A stretch of DNA of 21,287 nucleotides from Candidatus Avimicrobium faecavium (GCA_904419105.1 CAJFQR010000012.1:1-21287), one strand, 5' to 3'; counted from the stretch's first letter, positions 6,603 through 15,903 are shown. The notes: generated by a model from the sequence alone, not told the origin. Numbers and translations are program-made.

Positions 6603-9600
6603 CTAAAATTCCACCGGCACCTCCCGGCCGAGGGCGAAGGAGTAGAGCAGGCACTCCTGCACCGGACGCCCCAGTGAGCGGCCGATGAGCCGGCCGTAGA
6701 GGCCCAGCTGCACCCGGTATCGCTCGGCGAGTTCCGCCGGTGAAACGGCGCGGTCGGTCTTGAAGTCGACGATGACAAGGCTGCCATCCTCTTCAAAGAT
6801 GCAGTCGGCGACGCCCTGCACGGTGGTGCGCTCCCCACCAAGACCGGCTTCGGCGAGGCCGGCGAGGTCCTCCTCCCCGATGACGGCGAGGAAGCGGTAC
6901 TCCCGCCAGACCCGGCCGGCAGCGGTGATACGCCGGTAGAGCGGCGAATCAAAGAAGGCGGCAAGCCGTCCGAGGTCCAGCGAGGCGCCCTCCTCCGGGG
7001 TGAGGAAGCGCTCGGCCACCAGCCGGTCCCGCTCGGCAGCGGCGTCCCGGGCGGCGGCGGGATAGCTGCAGAACTGCATGAAGGCGTGCATCGCACTGCC
7101 TCGCTCTGCCGGGGTAAGGCCCTGCCGGTAGAGGAAGGAGGGCCGGGCGGTAAAGCGCGGAGCTGAAACGGCTCCGACCTCCTCCGCCAGATGGGAGATG
7201 GCAAATTTGGAGGAGGTGACAGTGGCCTGTTCATAGGGGTAGCGGTAGTCCATCGCCGCCCGCAGCTCCGCTACACGGGCCGGGTCGGGAGCGGCCGGCT
7301 CCGGCAAAGCGGTCTCCTGGACGGGCTCCTCCTCCCCATCGAGGGTCGGGAGCACCACCCGGAACCGGCCGGAGCAGCCGGGGACAAGGTCGGTATCCAG
7401 ACCGGCCTCGTCCCGAAGGGAGACGCCGTCCGGGTGGTGGAGCAGCGCCGCTGTGACCCACTCCAGATAACTGCCTCCTTCCCGGACGGCGCTGGCGGGG
7501 AGCCGGCCATCCACAAGTGCAGCGGCCCGCTTTCGGCAGAAGTCCGCCGTCTTGCCCGGAGCGGTGCCCACCAGGATGAGCCGCTCCCTGGCGCGGGTGA
7601 GGGCCACATAGAGCATACGGAGCTCCTCACTGCGCAGCTCCCGGTCCAGCCGGGAGCGCAGAGCGGCGGCGGGCAGCGGATCATACTGGAGGCGGCGGGT
7701 CGGATCCCGCCGGATACAGGCAAAGCCCAGCTCGCTGTGGAGCAGCGCCGGGGCGGCGAGGTCGGCGGTATTAAAGCGCTTGCCGCAGTCGGCCAGGATC
7801 ACCACCGGGAACTCGAGACCCTTGGACTTGTGAATACTCATCACCGTGACGGCGCCGCCGTCCGCCGGAGGGAGCTGGCCCTTTTCCAGGTCGCCGCCGG
7901 TCTCGGCCAGATGGTCCAGCAGCCGCAGGAAGGCCCCGAGGCCGTGATAGCCCCTCTCCTCAAAACCGGCGGCGTACTCCGGCAGCAGGCGGAGGTTCTG
8001 CAGGCGCTGGCGGCCGTTCTCCATCGCACGGGCCACTGCCTCGATGCCGGTGAGGTCGTAGAGGTCGAGGATCAGCCGGCTCACCGGCTGCTGGGCGGCC
8101 AAGGTGCGCAGCCGGTGCATCAGCCGGAGAAAAGCGGCGGACTTTTCGTCTCGGGCCGCATGGAGGGTCAGACAGGCATAGAGGGGCCGGTCGGGACTCT
8201 CCAGGCGGATAGCCGCCAGCTCGTCCGGGGTGAAGGCCGCCAGCGGCGAGAGCATGGCAGCCGCCAGATCCACATCGAGAAGGGGATCGTCCACGGCACG
8301 CAGCAGCGCCACCACCGCCGACACCTCCCGGCTGGTGAGAAAGCCTCCGCCGCTGTCCCCCTGGCCGCCGATCCCCTGCCGGGCGAGGGCCTCGAGATAG
8401 ACGGCGGCTTTGTCTTTGACTGAGCGCAGCAGGATGCAGATGTCCCCGGGGCGGACCGGGCGCAGGACACCGTGGTCCGAAACCTGGGTCCCGGAGGCGA
8501 GCAGTCCCGCTACCAGCCCGGCTGCATAGTCCGCCTCCCGGTCCCGGGCAGAGCCCTCTCCCTTCTCTCGGGGAAGCAGGTGGACCTCACAGCCGCAGTC
8601 CGGCGACGGCGGGTAGACGGCCCCGGCTTCGAGCCGCTCTCCCGCCCGGTAGTCGATGCCGCCGAAGGGCTCGGTCATCAGCTGGTCGAAGAGAAAGTTG
8701 ATGCCCTCGGTGACCTCCTGCCGGCTGCGGAAGTTGCGATTGAGGGGAATGGCCACCGGCTCCTCCGCCGGAGCCGGCCAGGGGATGAAGGCACGCTTTT
8801 TCCCGAGGAAGATGGCCGGGTCCGCCTGGCGGAAGCGGTAGATGCTCTGCTTGACATCGCCGACCATAAAGAGGTTTTTGCCGCCGTCGGACACCGAGCG
8901 GAAGATCAGGTCCTGGACGGCGTTGGTATCCTGGTACTCGTCGACGAACACCTGGCGGAAGCGTTCGGACAGCTCCCGGGCCAGCCGGGTCGGGGCACCG
9001 TCCTCCCCGGTCAGCAGCCGGATGGTCAGGTGCTCCAGGTCGGAGAAATCCAGGGCATTCTGGCGGCGTTTGCGCTCGGAGAAGCGCTCATCAAAGCGGG
9101 CGACCATCGAGAAGAGCTGTTCCACCAGCGGGGCCAGCGCCTCCCGGTCGGCGGCGAATTCCGCCTCGGTGGAAAGGAGGAGCTTTTTCTTCAGTGTATC
9201 CAACAGGGCCTGGGACCGGTCCCGGAGGGCGGTGACCGCCTCCTTTTTCTCCCGGTCGTCATAGCCCCTGAGGGGCTTAAAGCCGATATCCTGCCGGGTG
9301 CGGACCGCCTCAACGGCGGCATCCCAGTCCCCGGCGCGCAGGGCCTGCTCCACCGTCCGGGTATCCCGGGCGAGGAGGCGCAGCGCATCCCCGTAGGCCT
9401 TCTCCATCTTGGGGTCGCCTTCAAGCAGCTCCACCGCTTCGGCAGCGGCACGGGCGGCCTCGGCGGCGCTGTCCAGTGCGGCGGCAAGGAGCTCCTCCCC
9501 CCAGGGGGTCTGGAGCAGTGGGGCGTCCGAGTGATAGGCGGCGACGCTCTGCTCCATCCAGCGGTGGTAAAACGGGTGAGCCCGGACGAAGTCGTAAAGG

Positions 9601-10133
9601 GTGAGGAGGGTACGGGTCACCTGACGGTCGTCCCGCTCGCCGGCGAAGAGCTCCACCAGCTCGAGAAAAGCGGGTTCCCCGGCGGCGTACCCCTCCTCCA
9701 ACACCTCGGCAGCGGCGTCCTCCCGCCAGATCCCAAGTTCCCGGTCGTCCGCCACCCGGAAGCCGCTCTCGATGCCGAGGAGCTGGAAGTTCTCCCGGAT
9801 GAGCCGCTGGCAGAAGGCGTGCACCGTACTGATGTCTGCCTGTTCGAGGAGGATCATCTGCCGGGCCACCGCCCGGTCCCCCGGGCGCTCGAGCTGGATG
9901 GCCCGCAGCCGGGCGGCAATGCGCTGGCGCATCTCCTCGGCAGCAGCACGGGTAAAGGTGACGATGAGCATACGGTCGGCGTCCACCGGATCGGCGGCAT
10001 CGAAGATGCGGGACACCACCCGTTCGGTGAGCACCGCCGTCTTTCCGCTGCCGGCACCGGCGCTGACCAAGATGCCCGGGTTGCGGGCGGTGATGGCCGC
10101 GAGCTGTTCCGCGGTCCAGGTCATATCCGCCAT
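6603..10133 (-). CDS. addA: AddA, ATP-dependent helicase/nuclease subunit A
   Basis: AddA is the helicase and 3'-strand nuclease subunit of AddAB, the RecBCD counterpart in Firmicutes, which resects double-strand breaks for RecA. The 1176 residues show UvrD/Rep-type SF1 motifs: SAGAGSGKT Walker A (24-32), VDEYQDTNAVQDL around residue 396, the TVMSIHKSKGLEFPVV region and LYVALTRARERL. The C-terminal PD-(D/E)XK nuclease has VADCIFEEDGSLVIVDFKTD near 1106-1125 followed by QLGLYG. Length is typical. The ATG at 10133 has GGAGG nine bases upstream, inside the end of addB; the genes overlap by 13 bases, so coupled translation is likely. No clear terminator follows before the infC promoter. Confidence 0.97.
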   Translation of the reverse strand: MADMTWTAEQLAAITARNPGILVSAGAGSGKTAVLTERVVSRIFDAADPVDADRMLIVTFTRAAAEEMRQRIAARLRAIQLERPGDRAVARQMILLEQADISTVHAFCQRLIRENFQLLGIESGFRVADDRELGIWREDAAAEVLEEGYAAGEPAFLELVELFAGERDDRQVTRTLLTLYDFVRAHPFYHRWMEQSVAAYHSDAPLLQTPWGEELLAAALDSAAEAARAAAEAVELLEGDPKMEKAYGDALRLLARDTRTVEQALRAGDWDAAVEAVRTRQDIGFKPLRGYDDREKKEAVTALRDRSQALLDTLKKKLLLSTEAEFAADREALAPLVEQLFSMVARFDERFSERKRRQNALDFSDLEHLTIRLLTGEDGAPTRLARELSERFRQVFVDEYQDTNAVQDLIFRSVSDGGKNLFMVGDVKQSIYRFRQADPAIFLGKKRAFIPWPAPAEEPVAIPLNRNFRSRQEVTEGINFLFDQLMTEPFGGIDYRAGERLEAGAVYPPSPDCGCEVHLLPREKGEGSARDREADYAAGLVAGLLASGTQVSDHGVLRPVRPGDICILLRSVKDKAAVYLEALARQGIGGQGDSGGGFLTSREVSAVVALLRAVDDPLLDVDLAAAMLSPLAAFTPDELAAIRLESPDRPLYACLTLHAARDEKSAAFLRLMHRLRTLAAQQPVSRLILDLYDLTGIEAVARAMENGRQRLQNLRLLPEYAAGFEERGYHGLGAFLRLLDHLAETGGDLEKGQLPPADGGAVTVMSIHKSKGLEFPVVILADCGKRFNTADLAAPALLHSELGFACIRRDPTRRLQYDPLPAAALRSRLDRELRSEELRMLYVALTRARERLILVGTAPGKTADFCRKRAAALVDGRLPASAVREGGSYLEWVTAALLHHPDGVSLRDEAGLDTDLVPGCSGRFRVVLPTLDGEEEPVQETALPEPAAPDPARVAELRAAMDYRYPYEQATVTSSKFAISHLAEEVGAVSAPRFTARPSFLYRQGLTPAERGSAMHAFMQFCSYPAAARDAAAERDRLVAERFLTPEEGASLDLGRLAAFFDSPLYRRITAAGRVWREYRFLAVIGEEDLAGLAEAGLGGERTTVQGVADCIFEEDGSLVIVDFKTDRAVSPAELAERYRVQLGLYGRLIGRSLGRPVQECLLYSFALGREVPVEF

Positions 10134-13100
10134 GCGAGCTGGCCTCCTTCCAGTTCGGAGAAGATCTCCGCATTTGAGAGTTTGACGATCGGTCGGTCGG
10201 GCCAGGGATCCTCCCGGCCGCAGACCGTCCGGTATTCACAGTAGGCGCAGGGCAGCGCGGCGCCCCGGCGGGCCGGGACGGCGGGGATCTGTCCCTGATG
10301 GAGCAGCTCCGCCATCTCGACGATGTTCCGCTCGAGCTGGCGGCGCACCAGTTCGAGCTGATGGGCGCTGGCCAGCGAGGAGCGCTTGGTGAAGCTGCCG
10401 TCCTTGTTTCTGGTCACCGGGATGAACACCCCGCTGACGCCGAGTTCCATCGCCTCCACCACTTCCGGCTCATCCAGCACCATCCCGCTCATCCGATACT
10501 GGCTGCGCTGGTCGTCAAGGATATCCTTATCCGGGGTGGTGCGGTCCCCGCGGGTAAAACCGCCGGTGCCCGGCAGGTAGAGGACGCCGGCCTCCCCGGG
10601 ATGGCGCAGCGGGCCGATGCCGTTCTCCCCGAGGGTAAAGAGGTAGAGGAGCATCTGCATATTGAGCCCCTGCACCGCCTCGCTGAGGACGAACTCCTTT
10701 TTACCGGTCTTGTAATCGATGACACGGATATAGTCCCGGTCGCTGCCCTCATAGAGGTCCACCCGGTCCACCTTGCCCTCGACCCGCACCCGGTCGCCAT
10801 CGGCGGTGCGCAGCACCACCGGACGGGTACCCTCCCGCTCGGAGATCGGATACTCATAGGCCAGCGGTTTGAACTCGCTCTGGCAGAGCTCGGCGGCGAG
10901 GATCCGCACCAGCCGGAAGATCTGTTCCGCCATACGCCCATATAAATAGGTAAATCGCCTGGGGAGGGCAGCGGGATCGGCGACCCGGGTCGGGAGCAGC
11001 GCGTCCGCCAGGCGGCGGATCTCCCGGCGCAGGAGGGCGTCCTCCATGTCCTGAAGCTCCTGGGGGGTGTGGGCGCGCATCAGTGCCTCAAGCACCGCGT
11101 GCACCAATGTGCCGAACTCGAGGGGGGAGAACTCCGCCCTGCGCCGGATGCGCAGCCGCAGCCCGTAGCGGCAGAAGTAGGAATAGGGGCAGCTGTAAAA
11201 GAGCTCCAGCCGGGTGGCGGACAGGGTCATATCCCCGCCGAAGAGCTGCCGGGCGGTGCCACGGTCTGTGATGGCGGCCCGGTGGGTGGCGGCGGCCTGC
11301 ACATGGCGCGGCAGGTCAAGACCACCGTCCAGCGCCGCGCGCAGGGCGGCCCCCTCTTCCCCATCCGGGGCGGCGGCAAGCTGCTCCAGTGCAGTTGTCC
11401 GGTTCACCACCTGGGGAAGATCCAGCGCCCTGGCCGGTATCAGGGAGTGCCCGGTAAGGGCGGCGGACTCGGTCAGAATGGACGACGGCGAGGCGGCCCC
11501 GCCGTCCAGCCCCTGGGCGGGAAAGCTGATCCACAGCCGCTCGGAGGGGACCGTCACCGCAAAATAGGCATAGAACTTCTCCCGGACCGCCTGGGTCTGA
11601 GCGGTCTGAGACAGGGGGATCCCTGCGGCGATCAACGCCCGGCGTTCCCCCTCTCCAAAGAGGCCGGCAGCACCGCAGGCGGCGGGAAAGACGCCGGCAC
11701 TGGCACCGATGACATAGGCCGAGCGGATCCCGGTGGGACGGATACGGTCGGCAGTGCCGACGATGACCTGGTCCAGGGTCTGGGGGATCTCCCCGAGGGA
11801 GATACCAGCCGCCCCGGACAGGAAGAGACTGCGCAGCACCGGCAGCGACAGCCGGCGGGGACCGATAACGGCGGCCAGCGTGTCCAGCAGGCCCATCAGC
11901 GCCTCCCAGGCCCGGTCCTCCCGCTCCAGCGCCCGGGCAGCCTCCTCCTCACTGCCGGCCTGGGCACAGAGAGCACGGATGTGATCCGGAGCATCCACCG
12001 CCATCAGCAGGTCGTAGACGGCGGCGGCAAAGCCGGGGCCATCCGCCTCCCGCACCGCCTGGCGAAAGCGCTCCAGAGGCGGCAGCACCGCCTCCCGAAC
12101 GGCGTTGGCCCGGTTCAACCGCTCACGGGCCCGGTCGTCCAGTGTGGCACCGAGACCGTCCGGGTGGTTGCGGAAGGGGGCAGACCAGTCCTTCGGGCCG
12201 GCGTTCCAGATGTAGCAGTAGTTCTCAAACTCGGCAGTGTCCTCCGGGGCGAGGCCGACGACGGCGCACTTGGCAAAGCGCAGCAGATGTCCGGCAGTAA
12301 AGCCCTCAGCGGCACAGTCCAGGGCGGTCTCTGCTGCCACCACCGCCGGGGTGCTGCCGGCGCCCTCCGGCAGGTCGGCAAAAAAGGGGATCCCATACCG
12401 TTCGAAACTGCGGGTCAGAGCGATGCGGTAGGGGGTCAGGCCCCGGCAGATGACGGCGATCTGATTGTACCGCATCCCCCTCTCGCGCACATCGGCACAG
12501 ATAGAGGCCGCCACGGCGGCACACTCCTCGTATACATCGCCGGCCTCCACCAGCATGACCCCCTCCCCTGCCGGCTCTCCGGCGGGACGTTCCCGGAAGA
12601 GGCCCCGCTCAATGCGGCGCAGCCCCTCGGCCTGAAAGCGGAGGGGTTCCCCCATCACCAGCGGCTCTGCCACCGGCACCGCCGCATCCTCCGCCAGACG
12701 AATAAGCCGGGCGGCGGTCTCCTTCGAGGCGGAAAAGACGCCGAGTCCCCCCTCATCGTCGAGGAGGCCGTCACAGGTGAAGGCGGCGGTGACCTCATCG
12801 GCACCGGCGAGAATTGCGGCGAGGAGGCGGTATTCCGCCTCCATAAAGGCAGTGAATGAATCGATAAACACGCTCACCCCGCCAAAGAACTCCCGAGGAC
12901 TGACCAGCTCCAGGGCCCGGAGAATATCATCCTCCCCGTCCAGATAATTCTGGTCGATGAGAGCCTGATAGGCGGCGTAGATGGCGGCAATGTCCCCGAC
13001 CTTGTCCGCCAGGGACGGGTCGGCGATGGAGGCGGCGGAGAGAGTCTCCGGAGTAACTCCGGCGCTTTTGAGCTCCCGGACCTCCCCGATCAGGTCCTCG

Positions 13101-13447
13101 ATGAAGCCGGGCTTGTCCGCCTGGGGGCCATAGACCGTCAGGCCGCTGCCCATCTCCCGCAGGGCCACACCCATCAGGATTCGGCGGCCGGTATCGTCCA
13201 GCGAACGGCCGGCCAGTCCCCCGTAGAAGCGAAAGATGTTGTTGCACAGGCGCTTGAAGCCGAGCACCTCCACCCTGGCGGAGCGCTCCGGGCCCAGCCG
13301 CAGGTAGAGTTCCCGTTCATTCTCAAAGGTGAACTGCTCCGGCACCAGCAAAATGGCCCGGTCTCCCCGGTCCGCCGCCGCACCGATGCGACGGTAGAGC
13401 TCTCCGGTTTTTCCGCTGCCAGCCCGGCCCAGGATCAGTTGCAGCAT
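10121..13447 (-). CDS. addB: AddB, ATP-dependent helicase/nuclease subunit B
   Basis: AddB is the second subunit of the AddAB break-resection complex; it carries the other nuclease and the recombination hotspot-recognition region. The 1108 residues start MLQLILGRAGSGKTGELY with a Walker A (G7-T14). The C-terminal nuclease shows GKVDRVDLYEG, VIDYKTGKKEF and MQMLLYLF. The Fe-S cluster cysteines that staple the nuclease are visible as SCPYSYFC near residue 751 and CAYCEYRTVC near 1066-1075. The ATG at 13447 is preferred because GAGGTG lies six bases upstream; an in-frame ATG at 13465 would put that site inside the gene. It is first in addB-addA, downstream of the ECF-gene terminator. Confidence 0.96.
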   Translation of the reverse strand: MLQLILGRAGSGKTGELYRRIGAAADRGDRAILLVPEQFTFENERELYLRLGPERSARVEVLGFKRLCNNIFRFYGGLAGRSLDDTGRRILMGVALREMGSGLTVYGPQADKPGFIEDLIGEVRELKSAGVTPETLSAASIADPSLADKVGDIAAIYAAYQALIDQNYLDGEDDILRALELVSPREFFGGVSVFIDSFTAFMEAEYRLLAAILAGADEVTAAFTCDGLLDDEGGLGVFSASKETAARLIRLAEDAAVPVAEPLVMGEPLRFQAEGLRRIERGLFRERPAGEPAGEGVMLVEAGDVYEECAAVAASICADVRERGMRYNQIAVICRGLTPYRIALTRSFERYGIPFFADLPEGAGSTPAVVAAETALDCAAEGFTAGHLLRFAKCAVVGLAPEDTAEFENYCYIWNAGPKDWSAPFRNHPDGLGATLDDRARERLNRANAVREAVLPPLERFRQAVREADGPGFAAAVYDLLMAVDAPDHIRALCAQAGSEEEAARALEREDRAWEALMGLLDTLAAVIGPRRLSLPVLRSLFLSGAAGISLGEIPQTLDQVIVGTADRIRPTGIRSAYVIGASAGVFPAACGAAGLFGEGERRALIAAGIPLSQTAQTQAVREKFYAYFAVTVPSERLWISFPAQGLDGGAASPSSILTESAALTGHSLIPARALDLPQVVNRTTALEQLAAAPDGEEGAALRAALDGGLDLPRHVQAAATHRAAITDRGTARQLFGGDMTLSATRLELFYSCPYSYFCRYGLRLRIRRRAEFSPLEFGTLVHAVLEALMRAHTPQELQDMEDALLRREIRRLADALLPTRVADPAALPRRFTYLYGRMAEQIFRLVRILAAELCQSEFKPLAYEYPISEREGTRPVVLRTADGDRVRVEGKVDRVDLYEGSDRDYIRVIDYKTGKKEFVLSEAVQGLNMQMLLYLFTLGENGIGPLRHPGEAGVLYLPGTGGFTRGDRTTPDKDILDDQRSQYRMSGMVLDEPEVVEAMELGVSGVFIPVTRNKDGSFTKRSSLASAHQLELVRRQLERNIVEMAELLHQGQIPAVPARRGAALPCAYCEYRTVCGREDPWPDRPIVKLSNAEIFSELEGGQLAWRI

Positions 13448-13477
13448 CGTATTCACCTCACACATCAGATTACCCCT

Positions 13478-13506
13478 ATTGTATCACAGAGCGCCGGAAA
13501 AGGAAA
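13478..13506 (-). promoter_or_regulatory. Possible addBA promoter
   Basis: A good -10 (TACAAT, 13483-13478) lies 31 bases before the addB start, but the -35 at the right distance (TTTCCT) is poor. The position between the upstream terminator (13524-13555) and addB makes a promoter here necessary; the exact -35 is uncertain. Confidence 0.45.
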
Positions 13507-13523
13507 TCGCCGCAGCGGAGGAT

Positions 13524-13555
13524 AAAAAAACGGACCTCGCCGGAGGCGGGGTCCG
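13524..13555 (-). terminator. Intrinsic terminator after the ECF S-component gene
   Basis: An 11-bp GC-rich stem (13555-13545 with 13541-13531, one G-T pair) with a 3-base loop is followed on the minus strand by seven T (13530-13524). It starts 30 bases after the stop of the ECF gene and separates it from addB. Confidence 0.92.
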
Positions 13556-13585
13556 CAGGGAACGATTTGCAAATTTTTCAGACGG

Positions 13586-14221
13586 TCACGCGGCCTGGGC
13601 AGCGTGGGGATGGCCGGCGCCCTTGTTCACAATGGGATAGAGCACCCGGCACAGCGCAGCAGACACCAGGAAGCTGACGGCGGTCTCAAAGACGGCGTTG
13701 ATGCCGACAAAGAGGGCAACAAACACCAACGGGTTAGCGGTGCCCATTCCGGCAGCCATAGCCTGGATATAGTCGGTGTTCCAGAAGAACAGCAGGATGC
13801 TGCCCATAAAGAACAGGGTATTGAACACCGGGCCGAGCAGCCCGCCGATGGCGTAGGAGAGGCCGCGGGTACGCTCAAAGCGGTGCAGCGCCTGGAACAC
13901 AACGCCGGTGAGGAAGCCAGCCAGCACCCGGGCCACCACGCAGGTGATGAAGGTGGCGATGGGGTTGATGGACAGCAGCATCGCACCGAACTGGCTGGAA
14001 CCGAAGCAGGTGGCAAAGCTGGTAAGGCCGAAGATGCCGCCGAGAACGGCGCCGTCTGCCGGGCCGAGGAGCATAGCCCCGACGGTAACCGGGATCACGA
14101 TGAGGGTGATCTCCAATGCGAAAAGGTGGATGTAGCCCAGCGGCGTGTAGTTGAGCAGCAGAATCAGCGCCGCAAACAGCGCGAGTCGGCTCAGACGCAG
14201 GGTTTTACTGTTGGTATTCAT
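13586..14221 (-). CDS. ECF-type vitamin transporter, substrate-binding S component (PanT/COG4684-like)
   Basis: S components are small membrane proteins that bind a vitamin or precursor and dock onto a shared EcfA-EcfA'-EcfT module. This one has 211 residues and about six hydrophobic segments (roughly 12-29, 36-52, 56-75, 86-109, 123-147 and 165-196). The N-terminal LALFAALILLLNYTPLGYI with nearby small residues is the helix-1 pattern used to bind the T component; segments such as TPLGY and INPIATFITCVVARVLAGF recall the COG4684 (PanT-like) group. No ATPase or T gene is adjacent, as expected for a group II system sharing an energising module encoded elsewhere. The ATG at 14221 follows AAGGAG by eight bases. 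A long structured leader precedes it. The S-component class is well supported; the substrate is not, with pantothenate, a cobalamin precursor or another vitamin all possible. Confidence 0.8.
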   Translation of the reverse strand: MNTNSKTLRLSRLALFAALILLLNYTPLGYIHLFALEITLIVIPVTVGAMLLGPADGAVLGGIFGLTSFATCFGSSQFGAMLLSINPIATFITCVVARVLAGFLTGVVFQALHRFERTRGLSYAIGGLLGPVFNTLFFMGSILLFFWNTDYIQAMAAGMGTANPLVFVALFVGINAVFETAVSFLVSAALCRVLYPIVNKGAGHPHAAQAA

Positions 14222-14392
14222 CTGTCATTCTCCTTACTGCCGTTCCGCCCATACGGATACGGCGTAACCATAGTGTTGCTTTTCTCCGGCAATTTGCTCA
14301 CCCATAGGTTGGGACAGAGATGCGTGTCTGGCCTGAAACACAGTTCCCGCTCTCCAGCCCGGGCGCAACACCTTGCACAGATTTGCATTCCC
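14222..14392 (-). ncRNA. Structured 5' leader of the ECF gene, candidate riboswitch
   Basis: About 170 bases lie between the predicted transcription start and the ECF gene. A closing helix is possible: GGGA/UCCC plus AUGC/GCAU with a 5-base bulge (arms 14392-14385 and 14323-14311). It encloses small hairpins GCAA/UUGC (14376-14365), CCCG/CGGG (14363-14346) and GUGUUU/AGACAC (14341-14324), the last stacked directly on the closing helix. A second strong hairpin (14263-14239), nine pairs with one bulged base, ends three bases before the AAGGAG. No T run follows, so any control would be on translation. The layout resembles an aptamer plus expression platform, but I could not match it to a named riboswitch class. 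Confidence 0.5.
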
Positions 14393-14393
14393 T

Positions 14394-14422
14394 ATTTTAA
14401 TCCATTTGACGAAAAACCGCAA
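14394..14422 (-). promoter_or_regulatory. Possible promoter for the ECF gene
   Basis: TTGCGG (14422-14417) and TAAAAT (14399-14394) are 17 bases apart on the minus strand. The -10 is good and the -35 weak. Transcription would begin close to the first arm of the structured leader. Confidence 0.5.
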
Positions 14423-14459
14423 GCCGTTTTTTTAATAATGCCCGCTCTGCCACAGCAGC

Positions 14460-15200
14460 TCAATAGGTAACCGCAAATTGGCTGAATCGCCAGCCTGCAT
14501 CGGTCCGGGTGAGAACGATTTCCTTTTTCTCCTCGGTAACCCCGCCCTCCTGGACCAATTCACCGGCGTCGTTTTCCACATAATCCTGATAGGTGCCGAT
14601 CACATAAAACCGGATCTCGTCCTCCGTTTCGGAAATCAATTCAAACCGATCAGGAGGCAGGCGCAGGGGATTGCTTCCTCGGGCACCATCCGCAAAGGCC
14701 AAGCGACCCTGATAGTCGACAAAGTGCGCATAGTGATCCTCTGCCCCGTTCTCTCGTTTTACAAAGTTGTAATTAAGCTCATCCAGATATTCGGGGGTAA
14801 ACAGTCCCAACATAGCGGCCTTAAAATCCGCCCAGGTGGTAATAGAGCCGTTCCCCACATAAAATGCGCCAGAATATCCCTTTACCTCCACCGGCGTGTA
14901 CTCCGTGCTGCCAAAGCCATCGGTATACAAGGTAAACTGGTTATAGGCAGTTTTGGCCTTCCGGTAGAGGGTCTGCTGTTCCGGAGTCAGAAAATCGGGC
15001 ACATCGCAGTTCGCCTCCTGTACCAGTTCCAGCGCGGCAGCTGTGGCAGAATCTTCTTGAGAAGAACTGGTCTCGCTTTCCGAAGAGATCTCCGCCTGAG
15101 AGTAGCTCTCCTGGACCTCGGAGGCGTTGTCACCGGCTGTGCAACCGGTGACAGCCAGCGCCGCCAGAACACATCCGAGCAAAACGGAAAATTTTCTCAT
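14460..15200 (-). CDS. Secreted lipoprotein, possibly IseA-like
   Basis: The 246-residue product begins MRKFSVLLGCVLAALAVTGC, a lipoprotein signal peptide with lipobox AVTGC and lipidation at Cys20. A Ser/Glu/Gln-rich linker follows (about 21-55), then a globular domain with FLTPEQQTLYRKAKTAYNQF, a mid segment FKAAMLGLFTPEYLDEL and a C-terminal strand pattern ending RFSQFAVTY. The arrangement recalls Clostridia proteins annotated as IseA (DL-endopeptidase inhibitor) family, but this is from memory and not certain. The ATG at 15200 is chosen because AGAGGTG is six bases upstream and the signal peptide then starts correctly; an upstream in-frame start at 15239 would put 13 extra residues before it. 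Base composition is visibly more A/T-rich than in the flanking genes. It has its own promoter. Confidence 0.8.
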   Translation of the reverse strand: MRKFSVLLGCVLAALAVTGCTAGDNASEVQESYSQAEISSESETSSSQEDSATAAALELVQEANCDVPDFLTPEQQTLYRKAKTAYNQFTLYTDGFGSTEYTPVEVKGYSGAFYVGNGSITTWADFKAAMLGLFTPEYLDELNYNFVKRENGAEDHYAHFVDYQGRLAFADGARGSNPLRLPPDRFELISETEDEIRFYVIGTYQDYVENDAGELVQEGGVTEEKKEIVLTRTDAGWRFSQFAVTY

Positions 15201-15269
15201 ACAAAACACCTCTTTTTCCACATCCACCGGTGGATTCACTCCGGCGCTAAAAGTCCGGTCCTTTTCTTT

Positions 15270-15298
15270 ACTGTACCACGCCCGGCCCGGACGGACAA
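15270..15298 (-). promoter_or_regulatory. Promoter for the lipoprotein gene
   Basis: TTGTCC (15298-15293) and TACAGT (15275-15270) are spaced by 17 bases on the minus strand, about 70 bases before the ATG at 15200. Each box matches the sigma-A consensus at four of six positions. Confidence 0.6.
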
Positions 15299-15691
15299 GG
15301 CATAAATTATGAACAGCATAACTGGCACGACTGCTTTTCTTTGCAAGTCTCTACCAATAGCTGTTCCGGAGGAAACGGGGTAGTTTATACCATAACGATG
15401 CTCGAATGGAGGGAAACTTTTTAGGGAGGCAGATTCGGACTCGTTCTGACCCAGCCTGCATCTATCCGAGGGACTACGACCCGGGGCGCTCAAAAGGGCC
15501 ATAAACTCACCGTCTATCACGAAAGCACATTGGTGGGTTGCCTGCGCCTTCTCATCGCCGCCTGCTTCTTTGGTACCATCACCGAACTGCTTGCATTGCC
15601 GGACTATCCGATGCCGGCGCAGACTGACCAGCTACACAATCCCAGCTGCAGAACAGGCATGAATCTATACCAAATCGATGGATCGGATTTG

Positions 15692-15736
15692 AAAAAGCCC
15701 ACAGGCGCGCATTGATGCGATGTCTGTGGGCTTTTT
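15692..15736. terminator. Bidirectional intrinsic terminator
   Basis: A perfect 13-bp stem (15692-15704 with 15724-15736) begins with five A and ends with five T, so both strands have a T run after a GC-rich stem. An inner CGCAT/ATGCG helix extends it. It does not directly follow an intact gene on either strand, which suggests it belonged to a gene now decayed. Confidence 0.8.
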
Positions 15737-15903
15737 GCGAGGTGGTGACCGAAGGAAAGATACCACTTAAAGGTCGGCAAAAACAGCAACGTCAATTGTT
15801 CCGACTTCTATCCGGTTTTGGAGAGTGGATTTCTTTCATACACGGCCTTTGATGAAATCGTGCAGGTTGCCCTCTGGTCGAAATTTGGTTTCATCGAATG
15901 AGT

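Noticed and set aside
7191..12859. Long plus-strand open frames opposite addA and addB (7191-8423, 8472-10244, 11069-12859)
   Set aside because: They are antisense shadows of two well-recognised genes with strong motifs on the minus strand and have no domain features of their own.
14222..14422. Identification of the ECF leader as a cobalamin riboswitch
   Set aside because: Only scattered short fragments agree; the conserved core elements are missing, so a named class was not claimed.
14478..15305. Plus-strand open frame of 275 codons opposite the lipoprotein gene
   Set aside because: No ribosome binding site; the minus strand has a signal peptide, lipobox, ribosome binding site and promoter in the same place.
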